Position numbers and translations under genes: made by a program
Notes under the pieces: generated by a model
The model's database searches: none
Told to the model about the DNA's origin: nothing
Seen by the model: only the letters and a program-made list of their open reading frames with translations
Assembly (NCBI GenBank): GCA_949935795.1
Contig: CATLFX010000022.1
Coordinates: 1-41,349, forward strand
Source of the DNA: an uncultured Oscillospiraceae bacterium
GTDB taxonomy: Bacteria; Bacillota; Clostridia; Oscillospirales; Oscillospiraceae
DNA: 41,349 nucleotides
Direction of reading: 5' to 3'
In this document: piece by piece, positions 8,333-16,091 of the stretch
How the letters are laid out: every line of letters starts with the position of its first letter
How positions within the stretch are numbered: position 1 is the first letter of the stretch

Positions 8333-9069
8333 CCCTTGGCCCCCGTCAGCTTGGACAGAGCGCTCTCATCTCCCACCAGGGTCACATCGGGGTGGAGCTG
8401 GAGGATGGAGGCGGGCACCTCCGGGGTGATGGGCCCGGCAAAAGCTTTCAACACCGCGTCGGCCTTGTCCGCGCCGCTGACCACCACCAGAATCTTCCGG
8501 GCCTTCATGATGGTGCCGATCCCCATGGTGAGGGCCTGGCGGGGCACATCATCGGCGCTGGCGAAAAACCGGGCGTTGGCCTCGATGGTGCTCTCGGTGA
8601 GGTCCACCAGGTGGGTGGCCAAGGGGAACTCGGCGCAGGGCTCGTTGAAGCCAATGTGGCCGTTGCGGCCCATGCCCAGCAGCTGGAGGTCGGCGTAGCC
8701 TAGGTCCGCCGCCACCTGCTCATACCGGGCGCACTCCGCCGCCGGGTCCTTGGCCAGGCCGTCGGGCACGTTGGTATTCTCAGGCACGATGTCCACGTGG
8801 TCGAACAGGTTGGCCTGCATAAAATAGCGGTAGCTCTGGTCGTGGTCGGGAGCCAGCCCGTAATACTCGTCCAGGTTCACGGAGCGGACCTCACGGAAGC
8901 TCAGGTCCCCCTGCTTGTGCCACTGGATGAGCTGCTTGTAGGTCCCCACGGGGGAGGACCCGGTGGCCAGCCCCAGCACACAGTCCGGCTTGGACACCAC
9001 CTGAGCGGCGATGACGCAGGCCGCCCGGCGGCTCATGGCATCGTAATCTTTTTCACAATAAATTCTCAT
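8329..9069 (-). CDS. nagB: glucosamine-6-phosphate deaminase
   Basis: 246 residues. It converts glucosamine-6-phosphate to fructose-6-phosphate and ammonia. Key motifs are [13 protein letters not shown] (32-44), NLDEYYGL with catalytic D67, and [13 protein letters not shown] (132-144), holding the ring-opening H138 and E143. The frame extends upstream, but the ATG at 9069 has AGAGGTG 7 nt before it and gives the correct MRIY N-terminus. Length matches the short Bacillus-type NagB without the E. coli allosteric C-terminal extension. It follows the lyase gene by 44 bp and overlaps nagA. Confidence 0.95.
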   Translation of the reverse strand: MRIYCEKDYDAMSRRAACVIAAQVVSKPDCVLGLATGSSPVGTYKQLIQWHKQGDLSFREVRSVNLDEYYGLAPDHDQSYRYFMQANLFDHVDIVPENTNVPDGLAKDPAAECARYEQVAADLGYADLQLLGMGRNGHIGFNEPCAEFPLATHLVDLTESTIEANARFFASADDVPRQALTMGIGTIMKARKILVVVSGADKADAVLKAFAGPITPEVPASILQLHPDVTLVGDESALSKLTGAKG

Positions 9070-9113
9070 ATCAAAACACCTCTTATCCATCATATACCTG
9101 TTGGCCCCGTCCG

Positions 9114-10022
9114 TCAACAATACTTTTTCACCGCGGCGGCGATCATGTCCGCCGCCTCCCTCACCACGGGGGCGTCGCCGGGCTCCAGCTCCAGCAGCGG
9201 GGCGCGGACGCTCCCCACGTCGGGCCCGCCCTGGAGGCGGATGATCTCCTTGATGACGGCGTACATATTGCCCTGGGCGGAGCACATCTTGTAGATGATC
9301 CGGCAGCACTCGTTCTGGATCTCCCGGCCCTTCTCCAGATTCCCCTCATGGAACAGGCGGAAAATGGCCAGATACAGCTCGGGCATAGCGGCGTAGGTGC
9401 CGCCGATGCCGCCCACGGCTCCGGCCGCCAGGCCGGACAGCAGCTGCTCGTCGGGCCCGTTGAACACCACGGCCCCCTCGTCCCGCCACATCTGGATGTC
9501 CTGGACGGGCATGGAGGAGTTCTTCACACCGATGACCCGGGGATTTTTCAGCATCTCCTGGAGCAGGGGCACAGACAGGGCCACTCCCGCCAGCTGGGGG
9601 ATGTTATAGATGACAAAATCCGTATCCGGCGCGGCGTCGGAGATGTCGTTCCAATACTTGGCGATGCCCTTGGGGGGCAGGTGGAAGTAGATGGGCGGGA
9701 TGGCGGCCACGGCGTCCACCCCAAGAAACTGGGCGTGGGCGGCCAGCTCCCGGCTGTCCGCGGTGTTGTTGCAGGCCACGTGGGCAATGACAGTGAGCTT
9801 GTCCCCCACCTCCGCCATCACGTTCTCCAGCACCAGCTTGCGCTCCGCCACGCTCTGATAGATGCACTCGCCGGAGGACCCGCCCACATACAGGCCCTTG
9901 ACCCCCTTATCCAGCAGGTACCGGGCCAGGGCCCGCACCGCCTCCGGGCTGATCTGCCCATCCCTGCCGTAGCAGGCGTAAAACGCGGGGATCACGCCCG
10001 CGTACTTGGAAAAGTCTCTCAT
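9114..10022 (-). CDS. nanA: N-acetylneuraminate lyase-like (DapA/NanA family) aldolase
   Basis: 302-residue class I aldolase of the DHDPS/NAL superfamily. The Schiff-base lysine is K167 in IGVKNSS, the catalytic tyrosine is Y139 in [10 protein letters not shown], and the carboxylate-binding loop is GGSSGE (47-52). The YNIP form and the setting among nagA, nagB, an N-acylglucosamine epimerase and a sugar ABC transporter point to cleavage of sialic acid to ManNAc plus pyruvate. The superfamily also includes dihydrodipicolinate synthase and other aldolases, and the canonical GSTGE loop is altered, so substrate is a strong inference rather than proof. Confidence 0.85.
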   Translation of the reverse strand: MRDFSKYAGVIPAFYACYGRDGQISPEAVRALARYLLDKGVKGLYVGGSSGECIYQSVAERKLVLENVMAEVGDKLTVIAHVACNNTADSRELAAHAQFLGVDAVAAIPPIYFHLPPKGIAKYWNDISDAAPDTDFVIYNIPQLAGVALSVPLLQEMLKNPRVIGVKNSSMPVQDIQMWRDEGAVVFNGPDEQLLSGLAAGAVGGIGGTYAAMPELYLAIFRLFHEGNLEKGREIQNECCRIIYKMCSAQGNMYAVIKEIIRLQGGPDVGSVRAPLLELEPGDAPVVREAADMIAAAVKKYC

Positions 10023-10051
10023 GTTGTCAACTCCTTTTCAATATCACATTC

Positions 10052-10080
10052 GCGCCCCGCCGGTGCCTCCGGCGGGGCGC
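10052..10080 (-). terminator. intercistronic hairpin between permease and lyase genes
   Basis: A perfect 12-bp GC-rich stem (10052-10063 with 10069-10080), 5-nt loop, in the 100-bp gap between the second permease gene and the lyase gene. No U-tract follows on the minus strand, so it more likely adjusts relative mRNA levels or blocks 3' exonucleases than fully terminates. Confidence 0.6.
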
Positions 10081-10122
10081 TGGGGTTTCCAGGATGGTCC
10101 GATTCCTTGACCGCGCCCCAGG

Positions 10123-11187
10123 TTATCCCTTGACGGCGCCCATGGTGATGCCCTGGGTGAAGAACTTCTGGAAGATGAGGAAGATGGCCACGATGGGCAC
10201 CGCACCCAGGGCCGCTCCCGCCATCATCAGGCCATAGTTGGTGGCGAACTCCGCCTGGAGGGTGGCGATACCCAGGGAGATGGTCAGGTTCGCCCGGGAC
10301 TGGAGCATAATCAATTGCAGGAAGTAGTCGTTCCAGGTGTTGATGAAGGTGAAGATGGCCAGGGCCCCGAAGCCCGGCTTGATGATGGGGCACACCACCG
10401 TCAGGAAGGTGTTCAGCTCCCCGGCGCCGTCGATGCGGGCGGCCTCCAAAATCTCGTTGGGGATGGTCTCGGAGAACTGCTTCATCAGGAACACGCCGAA
10501 GGGCCAGCCCACGGTGGGCAGAATCACCGCCCACAGGGTGTCGGTCATGGGGGTGTTTTCCTTGGTCTTGACGATCAGGCCGCCGGGCATAAACAGCACA
10601 ACCAGGTAGACTACCGCCAGCACGGCGATGGCCGCCACAAGCAAATGGAACAGGTAGTCCTTGACCTTCCAGTCCCGCCGGGCCTCCGCCGGGAGCCAGT
10701 TATAGCTGTTTTTGACGGCGGTCACCACAATCATCACCAGGGCGATGACCGCCACCACCCCGATGGCATAGTACAGCCAGCGCAGGCGCAGGTTGGCCAT
10801 CATGCGCACCAGGGGGACCAGCACCACCTGCTTGGGCAGGGCCATGGCGCAGATGATGAGGCCGAAGACGATGGACTGGCCGTAAAACCGCTTTTTCGCC
10901 AGGGCATAGCCGCACAGCGACGCGGTGCCGCACACCAGCAGCATGCTGCCCAGGGCCATGAGCACCGTGTTGAGCATCCACTGCAGGGCCGGGTTTTTGA
11001 ACAGCCGCTCAAAATTGGCCAGCGTGGGCTCGGTGGGGAACCACTCCGGGGGCAGGGCGATGGCCACGCTCTGGCTCTTGAACGCGCCGGTGATGATCCA
11101 GTAGAAGGGGAACACAAAGGTGAAGGCCACCACGCACAGAATGATGACCGATATCACCTTATAGGGAGTGATCTTGTTCTTTTTCAT
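10123..11187 (-). CDS. sugar ABC transporter permease (MalG type) with internal insertion
   Basis: 354 residues, about 80 longer than the usual 270-280 of CUT1 MalG-type permeases. The N-terminus (segment at 11-33), the core and the EAA loop EAARIDGAGELNTF (248-261), which contacts the ATPase, are normal. Between LPKQVVLVPLVRMMANL and TDTLWAVILPTVGWPFGVF, two sequences adjacent in ordinary family members, lies an insertion at roughly 132-213. It carries two extra hydrophobic stretches (about 138-157 and 180-202) joined by a charged loop. It pairs with the MalF-type permease gene upstream (18 bp gap). No ATPase gene is in the operon, so a shared MsmK/UgpC-type ATPase encoded elsewhere is expected. 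Confidence 0.88.
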   Translation of the reverse strand: MKKNKITPYKVISVIILCVVAFTFVFPFYWIITGAFKSQSVAIALPPEWFPTEPTLANFERLFKNPALQWMLNTVLMALGSMLLVCGTASLCGYALAKKRFYGQSIVFGLIICAMALPKQVVLVPLVRMMANLRLRWLYYAIGVVAVIALVMIVVTAVKNSYNWLPAEARRDWKVKDYLFHLLVAAIAVLAVVYLVVLFMPGGLIVKTKENTPMTDTLWAVILPTVGWPFGVFLMKQFSETIPNEILEAARIDGAGELNTFLTVVCPIIKPGFGALAIFTFINTWNDYFLQLIMLQSRANLTISLGIATLQAEFATNYGLMMAGAALGAVPIVAIFLIFQKFFTQGITMGAVKG

Positions 11188-11205
11188 GGCGTTGTCCTCC
11201 CCTCC

Positions 11206-12126
11206 TTAATACGAGACGTCCTTGCTCATCACCTTGAACTGGATGGCGCTGAGAATGGCGATGATGATGGCCAGAACCACGCCCATGGAGTTGGCGTAGC
11301 CGTACTTGTACAGGCTGAAGGCGTTGGTGTAGAGGTAATACATCACCGTGTTGGTGGTGCCCTCCGGCCCGCCGGAGGTGAGCAGCTGGATCAGCGAGAA
11401 GCACTGGAAGGTGTTGATGGTGGTGATGACCACGATGTACAGGGTGGTGGGCATCACCTGGGGCCACTTGATCTTCCAGAACACCTGGAGGTCGGTGGCG
11501 CCGTCCACCTGGGCGGCCTCCACCAGGGACTGGTCCACGTTGCCCAGGGCCGCCACATACAGCACGATGGGCTGGCCCACATAGGTGGTGAACATGATGA
11601 GGATGATGCACCAGATGGCAAAGCGGGTGTCCCCCAGCCACATGATGTTCTTGTCAATAAGCCCCAGGGCGCTGAGGACGTAGTTCAGGATGCCGCTGTA
11701 GCCGTCGAACATCCACTTCCACACCACCACCACGGCCACGGTGCCGGTGACCACGGGGAGATAGAACACGCAGCGGAAGAAGGAGCGCACCCCCTCCTTC
11801 ATCTGGTAGATGGCGGAGCTCACCCACAGGGAGAACAGGGTGACGGCGGGGACGGTGACCACCACCAGGATCAGCGTGTTGAGCATGGCCCGCAGGAAGG
11901 TCTTGTCCTGGAACAGGTCGATGTAGTTTTTCAGGCCGATGAAGGTCTCCGCGGAGACCGGGTTCTTCATGGTGTAGTTGAACAGGCTGGTGACCACACC
12001 CATCACCATGGGCAGGATGACGAAGGCCGCGAAGAAAAACAGCGCGGGCAGCATGAACAGGTAGGCCACCACAGTCTCATGCCGCTTGAGCGCGTGGCTG
12101 TTGAGCCGGGCAGGCGTCTTTGCCAT
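11206..12126 (-). CDS. sugar ABC transporter permease (MalF type)
   Basis: 306 residues with six predicted membrane segments starting at about 18-40. The EAA loop EAAQVDGATDLQVFWKIKWP marks it as a binding-protein-dependent sugar permease of the CUT1 type. It forms a heterodimer with the MalG-type protein downstream and receives substrate from the lipoprotein encoded upstream. Context suggests sialic acid, an amino sugar or a glycan fragment. No insertion or broken motif was seen. Confidence 0.9.
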   Translation of the reverse strand: MAKTPARLNSHALKRHETVVAYLFMLPALFFFAAFVILPMVMGVVTSLFNYTMKNPVSAETFIGLKNYIDLFQDKTFLRAMLNTLILVVVTVPAVTLFSLWVSSAIYQMKEGVRSFFRCVFYLPVVTGTVAVVVVWKWMFDGYSGILNYVLSALGLIDKNIMWLGDTRFAIWCIILIMFTTYVGQPIVLYVAALGNVDQSLVEAAQVDGATDLQVFWKIKWPQVMPTTLYIVVITTINTFQCFSLIQLLTSGGPEGTTNTVMYYLYTNAFSLYKYGYANSMGVVLAIIIAILSAIQFKVMSKDVSY

Positions 12127-12160
12127 AGGATACCCCTCCCTAAATTATGGCAGAAAAGGA

Positions 12161-12201
12161 ATCCGTCCCGCCCCCCGCCCATGCGGGAAGGCGGGACGGA
12201 T
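12161..12201 (-). terminator. intercistronic hairpin after solute-binding protein gene
   Basis: An outer 12-bp perfect stem (12161-12172 with 12190-12201) plus an inner 5-bp stem (12174-12178 with 12183-12187). On the minus strand it is followed by TTCCTTTTCTG. It lies 43 bp after the binding-protein stop. In ABC operons this placement commonly gives high binding protein and lower permease expression by partial termination or mRNA protection. Confidence 0.7.
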
Positions 12202-12243
12202 GTTCATTCACAGGTCTCGTTCCGGATTTCAGTCAAGCCCTCG

Positions 12244-13593
12244 TCAGCCAGCCATACCGGCGTTGGAGGCCTCCACAGCGGCGTTGGCCAGCTCGGTGAC
12301 ATCGCCGCCGCCCGTGATCTTCTGGAGCATGTCGAACCACTGGGCGCGCATGTTGGCGAAGCCGTCCATGGTGTTGTAGTAGGGGCCGTACATCTTGGTG
12401 AACTCCACCAGCAGCTCCTTCTCGGCGTCGCCGGGATAGAGGTTGCCCATGGACTGGAGCACGGGGAACGCGCCGGTGCGGGTGACATTCTCCGTATTGT
12501 CGCACAGCCACTTGATGAAGGTCTTGGAGGCCTCGGCCTTGGCGGCGTCGCCGTTGTCAAACACGCAGAAGCCGTTCACCAGGTACTCCAGGACGGGCTT
12601 GCCGTCGGCAGAGGGGAAGGGCAGGGAGATGGGAGTCACGCCGTTGGACTCCATGGTGGCGGCGTTGTTGCCCGCCGCGGAGGTGCCCCAGCAGAACTCG
12701 AAAGCGGTGGTGCCGGCCGCGAACAGCTCAATGGAGCCGCCGCCGTTGTACTGCACGCCGTTGCCCAGCCAGCCCTTGTTGATCCACTCCTGAGCCTTGG
12801 TCAGGCCCTGGATCATGGCGTCGCTGTTAAAGGTGTACTTCTCGCCGTCGGCCACGGAGCCGTCATACAGGTTGGCGATGAAGGCGCGGGTGCCCTGGTC
12901 GCCGCCCTGGCCGGAGCAGAACAGCACGCCGGGGTTGTAGCCCGCCGCGGCCAGCTTCTCGATGGCCTTCTCGAAGTCGTCGGTGGTCCAGGCCCGGTTG
13001 CCCTCCAGGTTCACGTGCTCGATGGCGCCGGAGTCGGTCCACATCTTCTCATTGATGGCCATGTAGAAGGGGGAGGCGGAGATGGGGTACATGTAGTAGG
13101 TGCCGTTGCCCTGGCAGGAGGTGAGCAGGTCGTCGTTGCCCACGTCCTTCTTGAACTCGTCGGTGAACATGTCGTCCAGGGAGACCAGCTTGCCGTTCTT
13201 GCCGTACTCGATGATGCGGCCCGGGGCGTCGAACAGGACGTCGGCGGCGGTGCCGGACTCGATGGCGGTGGTGATCTTGTCGCTGGCAGTGGTGAAGTCG
13301 ATGGTCTCGACCCTCACGGTGATGCCGGGATGGCTGGCGTTGAACTCCTCCACCAGCTTCTGCTCATAGGTGCCGGCGGGGTCGTCCGCGTCCTGGATGA
13401 ACGTGGGAGGAGCCCACCACAGCAGCTCCACGTCGTCGGCGGGCTCTCCGCCCTGCTCGGTGGGGGTGGTGTCGGGCGCCTTGGACGCCTCGGGAGCCTT
13501 GGACTCCGCGGGCGTGTCGCCGCCGCAGGCGGACAGAGCCAGCACCATACACAGAGCCAGCATCAGCGCGAGGGCCTTCTGAATTTTTTTCAT
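12244..13593 (-). CDS. sugar ABC transporter solute-binding lipoprotein (family 1)
   Basis: 449-residue extracellular binding protein. A lipoprotein signal with lipobox LSAC (cysteine near residue 21) is followed by a Ser/Ala/Pro/Thr linker, then the periplasmic-binding fold. The ATG at 13593 is chosen because GAGGAGG lies 9 nt upstream and the signal peptide starts there; longer readings of the frame would bury it. First gene of a promoter-led segment that also encodes both permeases and the catabolic enzymes. It delivers substrate to the permease pair. Length and family suggest an oligosaccharide or amino-sugar ligand; the exact sugar cannot be read from sequence. Confidence 0.92.
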   Translation of the reverse strand: MKKIQKALALMLALCMVLALSACGGDTPAESKAPEASKAPDTTPTEQGGEPADDVELLWWAPPTFIQDADDPAGTYEQKLVEEFNASHPGITVRVETIDFTTASDKITTAIESGTAADVLFDAPGRIIEYGKNGKLVSLDDMFTDEFKKDVGNDDLLTSCQGNGTYYMYPISASPFYMAINEKMWTDSGAIEHVNLEGNRAWTTDDFEKAIEKLAAAGYNPGVLFCSGQGGDQGTRAFIANLYDGSVADGEKYTFNSDAMIQGLTKAQEWINKGWLGNGVQYNGGGSIELFAAGTTAFEFCWGTSAAGNNAATMESNGVTPISLPFPSADGKPVLEYLVNGFCVFDNGDAAKAEASKTFIKWLCDNTENVTRTGAFPVLQSMGNLYPGDAEKELLVEFTKMYGPYYNTMDGFANMRAQWFDMLQKITGGGDVTELANAAVEASNAGMAG

Positions 13594-13636
13594 TCTTTGC
13601 GTCCTCCTCATAATTTCAATAATCTGACCCCAAATT

Positions 13637-13653
13637 ACAACGCGGGCCGTTGT
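13637..13653. promoter_or_regulatory. palindromic operator-like site at start of SBP transcript
   Basis: The sequence ACAACG-5 nt-CGTTGT (read on the minus strand) is a perfect hyphenated dyad lying over the expected transcription start of the binding-protein promoter. A longer 10-bp inverted repeat, AACGCGGGCC (13639-13648) and GGCCCGCGTT (13671-13680), has one arm in the promoter spacer and one just after the start site. Because one arm is not transcribed, a DNA-level operator is a better reading than an RNA hairpin. The RpiR protein encoded directly upstream is the natural candidate binder. Confidence 0.6.
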
Positions 13654-13657
13654 ATAG

Positions 13658-13686
13658 ATTTTACAATTCCGGCCCGCGTTTGTCAA
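13658..13686 (-). promoter_or_regulatory. promoter of the SBP-permease-nan/nag operon
   Basis: Minus strand: TTGACA (13681-13686), 17-nt spacer, TAAAAT (13658-13663). It sits between the RpiR gene and the binding-protein gene, showing that the transport/catabolic genes can be transcribed separately from the upstream epimerase-regulator pair. Confidence 0.8.
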
Positions 13687-13747
13687 TATGATATTGAAAA
13701 TAATTTTTACATTTTTCAGGATTTGAAATGATTTTACGCCCAGATTT

Positions 13748-14602
13748 TTACATGTGCTTGTCGGCCAGGGCGTCCGCCACCTGTCTGCGCCGCTCCCGGC
13801 AGGCCTCCATGTCCCGGCGGCACACCTCGTTGAACAGCACGTCGGTCAGGTAGAGCTGGCCCATCCGGGCGGCCACCGAGCCCATCTGGAGGGGGCTCTC
13901 CCGGGCGCCGCACTCCAATACCACATCGGCGCAGGCCGCGCCGGGGGACTTGGGGAAACGGGTGACCAGGATGGTCTTGGCCCCCCGCTCCTGGGCGATC
14001 TTCATCACGTCCACCAGATCCTTGGTGGAGCCGGAGTAGGAGTAGTACAGCACCACGTCCCGGGGGGTGAGCATGGAGCAGCGGATGGCCTGGAAGTGGG
14101 CGTCCGACACGGCGTAAAAGTTGGGCATGGCGGTGGAGAACAGGTGGGCCGCCTCCTGCGCCAGCACCATGGACCCTCCCAGCCCCATGCACAGCACCCG
14201 CTCCGCCGCCGTCAGCAGGTCCGCCGCCGCAGACACGCTGGCCGGGTCCAGCATGGCCATGGTCTGGGTGATGGCCTCCACGTTGGCGGCGCACAGCTTG
14301 CGGCACATCTCCGCCACGTCGTCCTCCGCGGCGATCTCGCCGTACAGAGGGTTCACCGGCTTGGTCCCGGCGGCGGCCCCGGCCACCGCCAGCTTGAACG
14401 CGCTGTATCCCTTGTACCCCAGCCGCCGGCAGAACCGGGACACGGTGGCCTCCGCCACCTCCGCCACCTCCGCCAGCTCGGAGATAGACATGTACTGGCA
14501 GTCCTGACGCTGGAGCATGATATAATCGGCGATCTTCCGCTCCGCCCCGGTGAGCTGGTAATACTCCCGGTTAATCCTGGTGAAAACGTCGCCGTAGGAC
14601 AT
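13748..14602 (-). CDS. RpiR-family transcriptional regulator (HTH + SIS)
   Basis: 284 residues. The N-terminal RpiR helix-turn-helix (about 1-75) includes QLTGAERKIADYIM and the recognition segment AEATVSRFCRRLGYKGYS. A SIS phosphosugar-binding domain (about 110-250) includes CMGLGGSMVLAQEAAHLF and VLYYSYSGSTKDLVDVMK. The start at 14602 is preferred over an in-frame ATG at 14635 because AAGGAGG lies just upstream and the HTH begins there; the earlier start would overlap the epimerase gene by 23 bp. RpiR regulators of sialic-acid operons sense ManNAc-6-P or GlcN-6-P, so it probably controls this block, with sites at the two dyads near its flanking promoters. Confidence 0.9.
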   Translation of the reverse strand: MSYGDVFTRINREYYQLTGAERKIADYIMLQRQDCQYMSISELAEVAEVAEATVSRFCRRLGYKGYSAFKLAVAGAAAGTKPVNPLYGEIAAEDDVAEMCRKLCAANVEAITQTMAMLDPASVSAAADLLTAAERVLCMGLGGSMVLAQEAAHLFSTAMPNFYAVSDAHFQAIRCSMLTPRDVVLYYSYSGSTKDLVDVMKIAQERGAKTILVTRFPKSPGAACADVVLECGARESPLQMGSVAARMGQLYLTDVLFNEVCRRDMEACRERRRQVADALADKHM

Positions 14603-14612
14603 ACGCCCCTCC

Positions 14613-15818
14613 TTACTGCCCGTCCAGGAGCCCATCCAGCATCCGCTCGCACATGGTCAGCATCCGGGGCAGATGGAAGGGACCCTTGAACGTGCTCCCC
14701 TTGCACGGGGGTTCAGTCGGCTTTCCGTCCCGGCGCAGATATCCGTACCACTCGCCATAAGCCGGGTCGGAGAAGTGCTCCTTGCAATAGTCCAGCGTCT
14801 TTTCAAACCAATCCAGATATTTTTCCTCCCCGGTGTCCCGGTAGAGCATGAGGCTGGAGATGAGGATCTCATCGTGGGGCCACCACAGCTTCATGTCGTG
14901 CTCATAGGCCTCGGGGGGCCTGCCAAGGCAGTCGATGAAATACAGCAGCCCGCCGTACTCCTTGTCCCAGCCCGCCTCGATGGCCCAGTCAAAGATCTGG
15001 GCCGCCTGTTTCACCAGCTCCTGGTCGCCGGTGCGCCGGGCGTGCTCCAGCAGGAACCACACCCCCTCGATATCGTGGCCGGGGTTGACCACCCGGCCCT
15101 CGGTGTAGTCCAGCCGCGCCTCACCGTCCGGGCCCACGTTCTCCAGCACGCACTTCAGCTCGGGCTTCACGTGGTACTTGAAAATTTCCTCCACGCACTG
15201 GCGGGCCCGGTCCTCGTACAGCTCCCTGCGGGCCGGGTCCACCCGCAGCAGCACCCCGGTGACGTTGAGAATAATCATGGGGATGCCGAAGGCCCGGCCG
15301 GTGCGGGTCTCGGGGATGGTCTTGGGCCCCAGCCCCGTGGGGTCGGCCATGCCGTGGTTCAGGTCCCAGTAGAGGTCGTATCCCCGGCGGGCCCGCTCCA
15401 GGCAGGCCTCGTCCCCGGTGACGCCGTAGTACTCGCCGTTGGCCATGGCGTAAAACGCCTCGGAGAAGCAGTACCGCCGCTGGCGCAGGGGCCTGCCGTC
15501 CTCGGTGACGGTGAAGTACAGCCGCCCCCCGGCCTCATGGTTGATGCAGTGCGCCTCCAGGAAGTCCAGGCAGCTCTTGCTGGCGGCCAGCCACTCCTCC
15601 TTCCTGCCGTAGAGGTGGCACAGCCAGGCAAAGATCCAGCCGCACCGCCCCTGCATCCACACGCTCTTGTCGGTGGAGAACACCCTGCCCTCCCGGTCCA
15701 GACAGGTGTACACCCCGCCGTGCACCGGGTCCATGCCGTTTTTCAGCCAGAACTCCACACAGCGGTCCAGCTCCTCGCGAAGCCACTGCTGATGGCCCCG
15801 CATACGGGTCGTATCCAT
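14613..15818 (-). CDS. N-acylglucosamine 2-epimerase (AGE/RenBP family)
   Basis: 401 residues, the usual family length. An alpha/alpha-barrel protein with signature sites NPGHDIEGVWFLLE (H248), KLWWPHDEILIS (H315) and FKGPFHLPRML (H382); the first two histidines correspond to the catalytic pair in the family. It should interconvert ManNAc and GlcNAc without phosphate, as in Bacteroides-type sialate catabolism, instead of the NanK/NanE route. The ATG at 15818 has AAGGTGG 8-9 nt upstream; further upstream codons lack support. Its stop lies within the ribosome-binding region of the RpiR gene. Cellobiose epimerases share the fold, but context favours the acyl-sugar activity. Confidence 0.88.
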   Translation of the reverse strand: MDTTRMRGHQQWLREELDRCVEFWLKNGMDPVHGGVYTCLDREGRVFSTDKSVWMQGRCGWIFAWLCHLYGRKEEWLAASKSCLDFLEAHCINHEAGGRLYFTVTEDGRPLRQRRYCFSEAFYAMANGEYYGVTGDEACLERARRGYDLYWDLNHGMADPTGLGPKTIPETRTGRAFGIPMIILNVTGVLLRVDPARRELYEDRARQCVEEIFKYHVKPELKCVLENVGPDGEARLDYTEGRVVNPGHDIEGVWFLLEHARRTGDQELVKQAAQIFDWAIEAGWDKEYGGLLYFIDCLGRPPEAYEHDMKLWWPHDEILISSLMLYRDTGEEKYLDWFEKTLDYCKEHFSDPAYGEWYGYLRRDGKPTEPPCKGSTFKGPFHLPRMLTMCERMLDGLLDGQ

Positions 15819-15891
15819 CAAACATTCCACCTTTCCCTGTAAAATTGATCCATTTTTTCGATGTCTTGACACCCTTCTTGCTTCTTTTTCT

Positions 15892-15921
15892 ATCATAACC
15901 TGTTCCATAGGAACCCGTCAA
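15892..15921 (-). promoter_or_regulatory. promoter of epimerase-rpiR transcript with dyad in spacer
   Basis: Minus strand: TTGACG (15916-15921), 18-nt spacer, TATGAT (15892-15897). The dyad GTTCC-3 nt-GGAAC (15902-15914) lies inside the spacer, where a bound repressor would occlude RNA polymerase. It probably serves the epimerase and RpiR genes. Confidence 0.65.
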
Positions 15922-15960
15922 GAGATAAAGAAAATAATTTTCATTTTTCGTGCAAAATGC

Positions 15961-15989
15961 TTGACAAAATCCAAAACCCTGTATAGTCT
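15961..15989 (+). promoter_or_regulatory. possible promoter of SGNH esterase gene
   Basis: TTGACA at 15961-15966 is a perfect -35 box. The -10 choice is uncertain: TAGTCT at 17 nt, TATAGT at 15 nt, or TATACT at 23 nt. It is divergent from the epimerase promoter, about 40 bp away, so both could respond to one regulator. Confidence 0.45.
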
Positions 15990-16091
15990 TATACTGTTAG
16001 TTTGATATGTTTTTGTGCGTATCCGCCAAAAATCCCGGAAGGAAATTCCAGCCCCGGCGGGCGGGGCCTTTATGAAAGAGAGGGACATTCC

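Noticed and set aside
10315-13731. An open frame of 1138 codons on the plus strand, antisense to the ABC operon
   Set aside because: It is the complement of well-supported genes with clear motifs, is rich in His/Gly/Gln/Val repeats typical of GC-biased antisense frames, and has no ribosome site or family match.
14603-14635. Longer RpiR start at 14635
   Set aside because: It would overlap the epimerase gene and lacks a ribosome site, whereas 14602 has AAGGAGG and the correct domain start.
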